From: CANLWN01 sp039815505
GTDB lineage: Bacteria; Bacteroidota; Bacteroidia; Flavobacteriales; Flavobacteriaceae
Length of the DNA stretch: 5,299 nucleotides
Reading direction: 5' to 3'
Assembly: GCA_039815505.1 (NCBI GenBank)
Contig: JBCBZE010000252.1
Coordinates: 1 to 5,299, forward strand
In this document: positions 4,133-5,299 of the stretch, piece by piece
How the letters are laid out: each line of letters opens with the position of its first letter
Numbering within the stretch: position 1 is the first letter of the stretch
Made by a program: the position numbers and the translations under genes
The notes under the pieces: generated by a model
Told to the model about the DNA's origin: nothing
The model's database searches: none
What the model saw: the letters and a program-made list of their open reading frames with translations, nothing else

Positions 4133-5299
4133 AATTAGGTTATCTCGCATTTAAAAATATGGTTTCAAAACCTCTTAACTTATTGTTGAGCCTGTTGTTG
4201 TTATCATTGAGTGTGTCTTTGGTCACCTTTGTTTTGCAATTGAGCCAGCAATTGGGAGGGCAATTGAGCAAAAATATTGCTCCTTTTGACATGGTCGTAG
4301 GTGCCAAGGGAAGTCCGCTTCAACTTGTTTTGTCCTCTGTACTCCATGTGGATGTGCCAACAGGGAATATTAAGTTGGAAGAAGCCTCCAAACTACAAAA
4401 GCATCCCTTTGTCCAAACCGCCGTTCCCGTTTCGTATGGGGATAACTATAAAGGGTTTCGAATTTTGGGTACCCCACCTGAATATATTGATCAGTATAAC
4501 GCCCAATTATCGAAAGGAACACTCTATAATATGCCCTTTGAAGTGGTCGCCGGAAGCAGTGTTGCCCAACGATTGGGTTTACAGCTGAGGGACAGCTTCA
4601 TCAGCTCTCATGGATTGGCTGCTTCGGGAGGTGAAACACACAAGGAACATCCCTTTATTGTAAAAGGCATTTTGGAACCCACGGGAGCCGTGGTGGATCA
4701 ACTATTGATAACCAATCTAGAAAGTATATGGGAAGCACATGATCATGGAGAAGATGAACACCACGATGAAGACGGGCACCATGACGAAGATGGACACCAT
4801 GACGAAGATGGACACCATGACGAAGATGGACACCATGACGAAGATGGACATCATGAGGAAGACGGACATCATGATGAAGACGAGCACCATGAGGAAGATG
4901 AACACCATGACGAAGACGGACACCATGACGAAGACGGACACCATGACGAAGATGGACATCATGAGGAAGACGGACACCATGACGAAGATGGACATCATGA
5001 GGAAGACGGACATCATGACAAAGACGGACACCATGGGGAAAAAGAAATCACCTCGCTGCTGATAAAGTTCAAGAGCCCTTTAGGTATGGTACAACTTCCC
5101 AGATTCATCAATGAGAATACCTCCATGCAGGCAGCCCTACCCGGTTTTGAGGTACAACGGCTTATGGGACTTTTAGGTTCCGGGGTAAAAACGGTGAACG
5201 GTGTTGCCTTGGCGATTCTTTTGGTATCCGCGCTCAGTATCTTTATCAGTCTTTTAAAGACCATTAGGGAAAGAAGACAAGAGTTGGCATTATTAAGGA
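4129..5299 (+). CDS. FtsX/MacB-like ABC permease with a His/Asp/Glu repeat insertion, 3' end cut off
   Basis: The frame is open from ATG at 4129 (overlapping the ATPase stop) to the right edge: 390 codons, C-terminus missing. Residues about 17-38 form TM1. A periplasmic domain follows with a distinctive segment DMVVGAKGSPLQLVLSSV (54-71) and VPTGNI (76-81). TM2 lies at about 356-376 and leads to RERRQELALLR (380-390), the cytosolic coupling sequence of FtsX/MacB permeases; the last two or so helices should lie outside the window. Inserted in the periplasmic domain, residues 204-304 are almost wholly His, Asp, Glu and Gly: 15 six-residue HH[D/E]EDG-type units plus a partial one, about 34 His. 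Such stretches bind Zn2+, Ni2+ or Cu2+. MacB-type operons with a His-rich partner protein, such as Pseudomonas aeruginosa PA4063-PA4066, are induced by zinc limitation; I recall this from the literature, and orthology is not tested here. Metal uptake, redistribution or sensing are all possible. Confidence 0.88.
   Translation, partial: MKLGYLAFKNMVSKPLNLLLSLLLLSLSVSLVTFVLQLSQQLGGQLSKNIAPFDMVVGAKGSPLQLVLSSVLHVDVPTGNIKLEEASKLQKHPFVQTAVPVSYGDNYKGFRILGTPPEYIDQYNAQLSKGTLYNMPFEVVAGSSVAQRLGLQLRDSFISSHGLAASGGETHKEHPFIVKGILEPTGAVVDQLLITNLESIWEAHDHGEDEHHDEDGHHDEDGHHDEDGHHDEDGHHDEDGHHEEDGHHDEDEHHEEDEHHDEDGHHDEDGHHDEDGHHEEDGHHDEDGHHEEDGHHDKDGHHGEKEITSLLIKFKSPLGMVQLPRFINENTSMQAALPGFEVQRLMGLLGSGVKTVNGVALAILLVSALSIFISLLKTIRERRQELALLR
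4759..5028 (+). repeat. 15 tandem 18-bp units encoding HH[D/E]EDG
   Basis: Fifteen in-frame 18-bp units run without interruption, followed by a partial unit (HHGE, 5029-5040) and preceded by a related HDHGEDE segment (from 4738). The common unit is CACCATGACGAAGATGGA. Variation is mostly third-base (CAC/CAT, GAT/GAC) or conservative (Asp/Glu). Exceptions are Glu instead of Gly at the end of units 7 and 8, and Lys instead of Glu in unit 15. A 36-bp two-unit block is repeated exactly at 4831-4866, 4939-4974 and 4975-5010, showing growth by duplication. Because units are a multiple of three, gain or loss of copies keeps the frame. Long open frames on other frames here are by-products of the periodicity. 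Confidence 0.97.

Noticed and set aside
4759..5040. CRISPR-like array
   Set aside because: The units are contiguous 18-bp copies with no spacers and translate in frame within a permease.
4717..5062. Long open frames on both strands across the 18-bp array (about 105 residues each, Met/Thr/Asp/Lys-rich on plus, Met/Val/Phe-rich on minus)
   Set aside because: They are by-products of an 18-bp periodic sequence that is open in several frames. The permease frame is continuous, coupled to the ATPase and gives recognisable domains on both sides.

Overview
The window looks like chromosomal DNA from a marine-type member of the Bacteroidota, probably Flavobacteriaceae. The evidence is moderate-to-low GC, the lack of Shine-Dalgarno sequences before the starts, several matches to the Bacteroidota -7 promoter element TAnnTTTG, and protein types typical of that group. 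The assignment is an inference; no rRNA or other phylogenetic marker is present.

Left part (1-2240). A minus-strand gene, cut off by the left edge, encodes a protein with a soluble N-terminal region, one membrane helix and a PKD-like extracytoplasmic part. Divergent from it, across a 123-bp gap, is a plus-strand gene for a secreted 362-aa protein with a concanavalin A-like (LamG/DUF1080-type) domain and a C-terminal beta-rich domain. The gap holds two -7 boxes that face each other and three TGTACG repeats. Weak hairpins follow the secreted-protein gene.

Right part (2285-5299). This part reads as a divergently transcribed metal-homeostasis locus. To the left run a MerC-domain membrane protein gene and, 15 bp after it, folE (GTP cyclohydrolase I, a zinc enzyme). 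To the right run a 208-aa ABC ATPase gene of the LolD/MacB type and, with an ATGA overlap, its FtsX/MacB-like permease, cut off by the right edge. The permease carries a striking periplasmic insertion of 15 tandem six-residue units of HH[D/E]EDG type (an 18-bp DNA repeat), which should bind Zn2+ or a similar metal. Between the two units lies a perfect palindrome with 13-bp arms (3450-3476). Its two inverted TTG motifs sit about where the -33 elements of two outward -7 boxes should be. One regulator bound there could switch both operons.

Taken together, the best reading is a metal-responsive (probably zinc, Fur/Zur-family) divergon. It would couple an unusual His-rich LolD/MacB-type transporter to a MerC-like membrane protein and a zinc-dependent folate/pterin enzyme. 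The metal, the regulator and the direction of transport are inferred, not shown.
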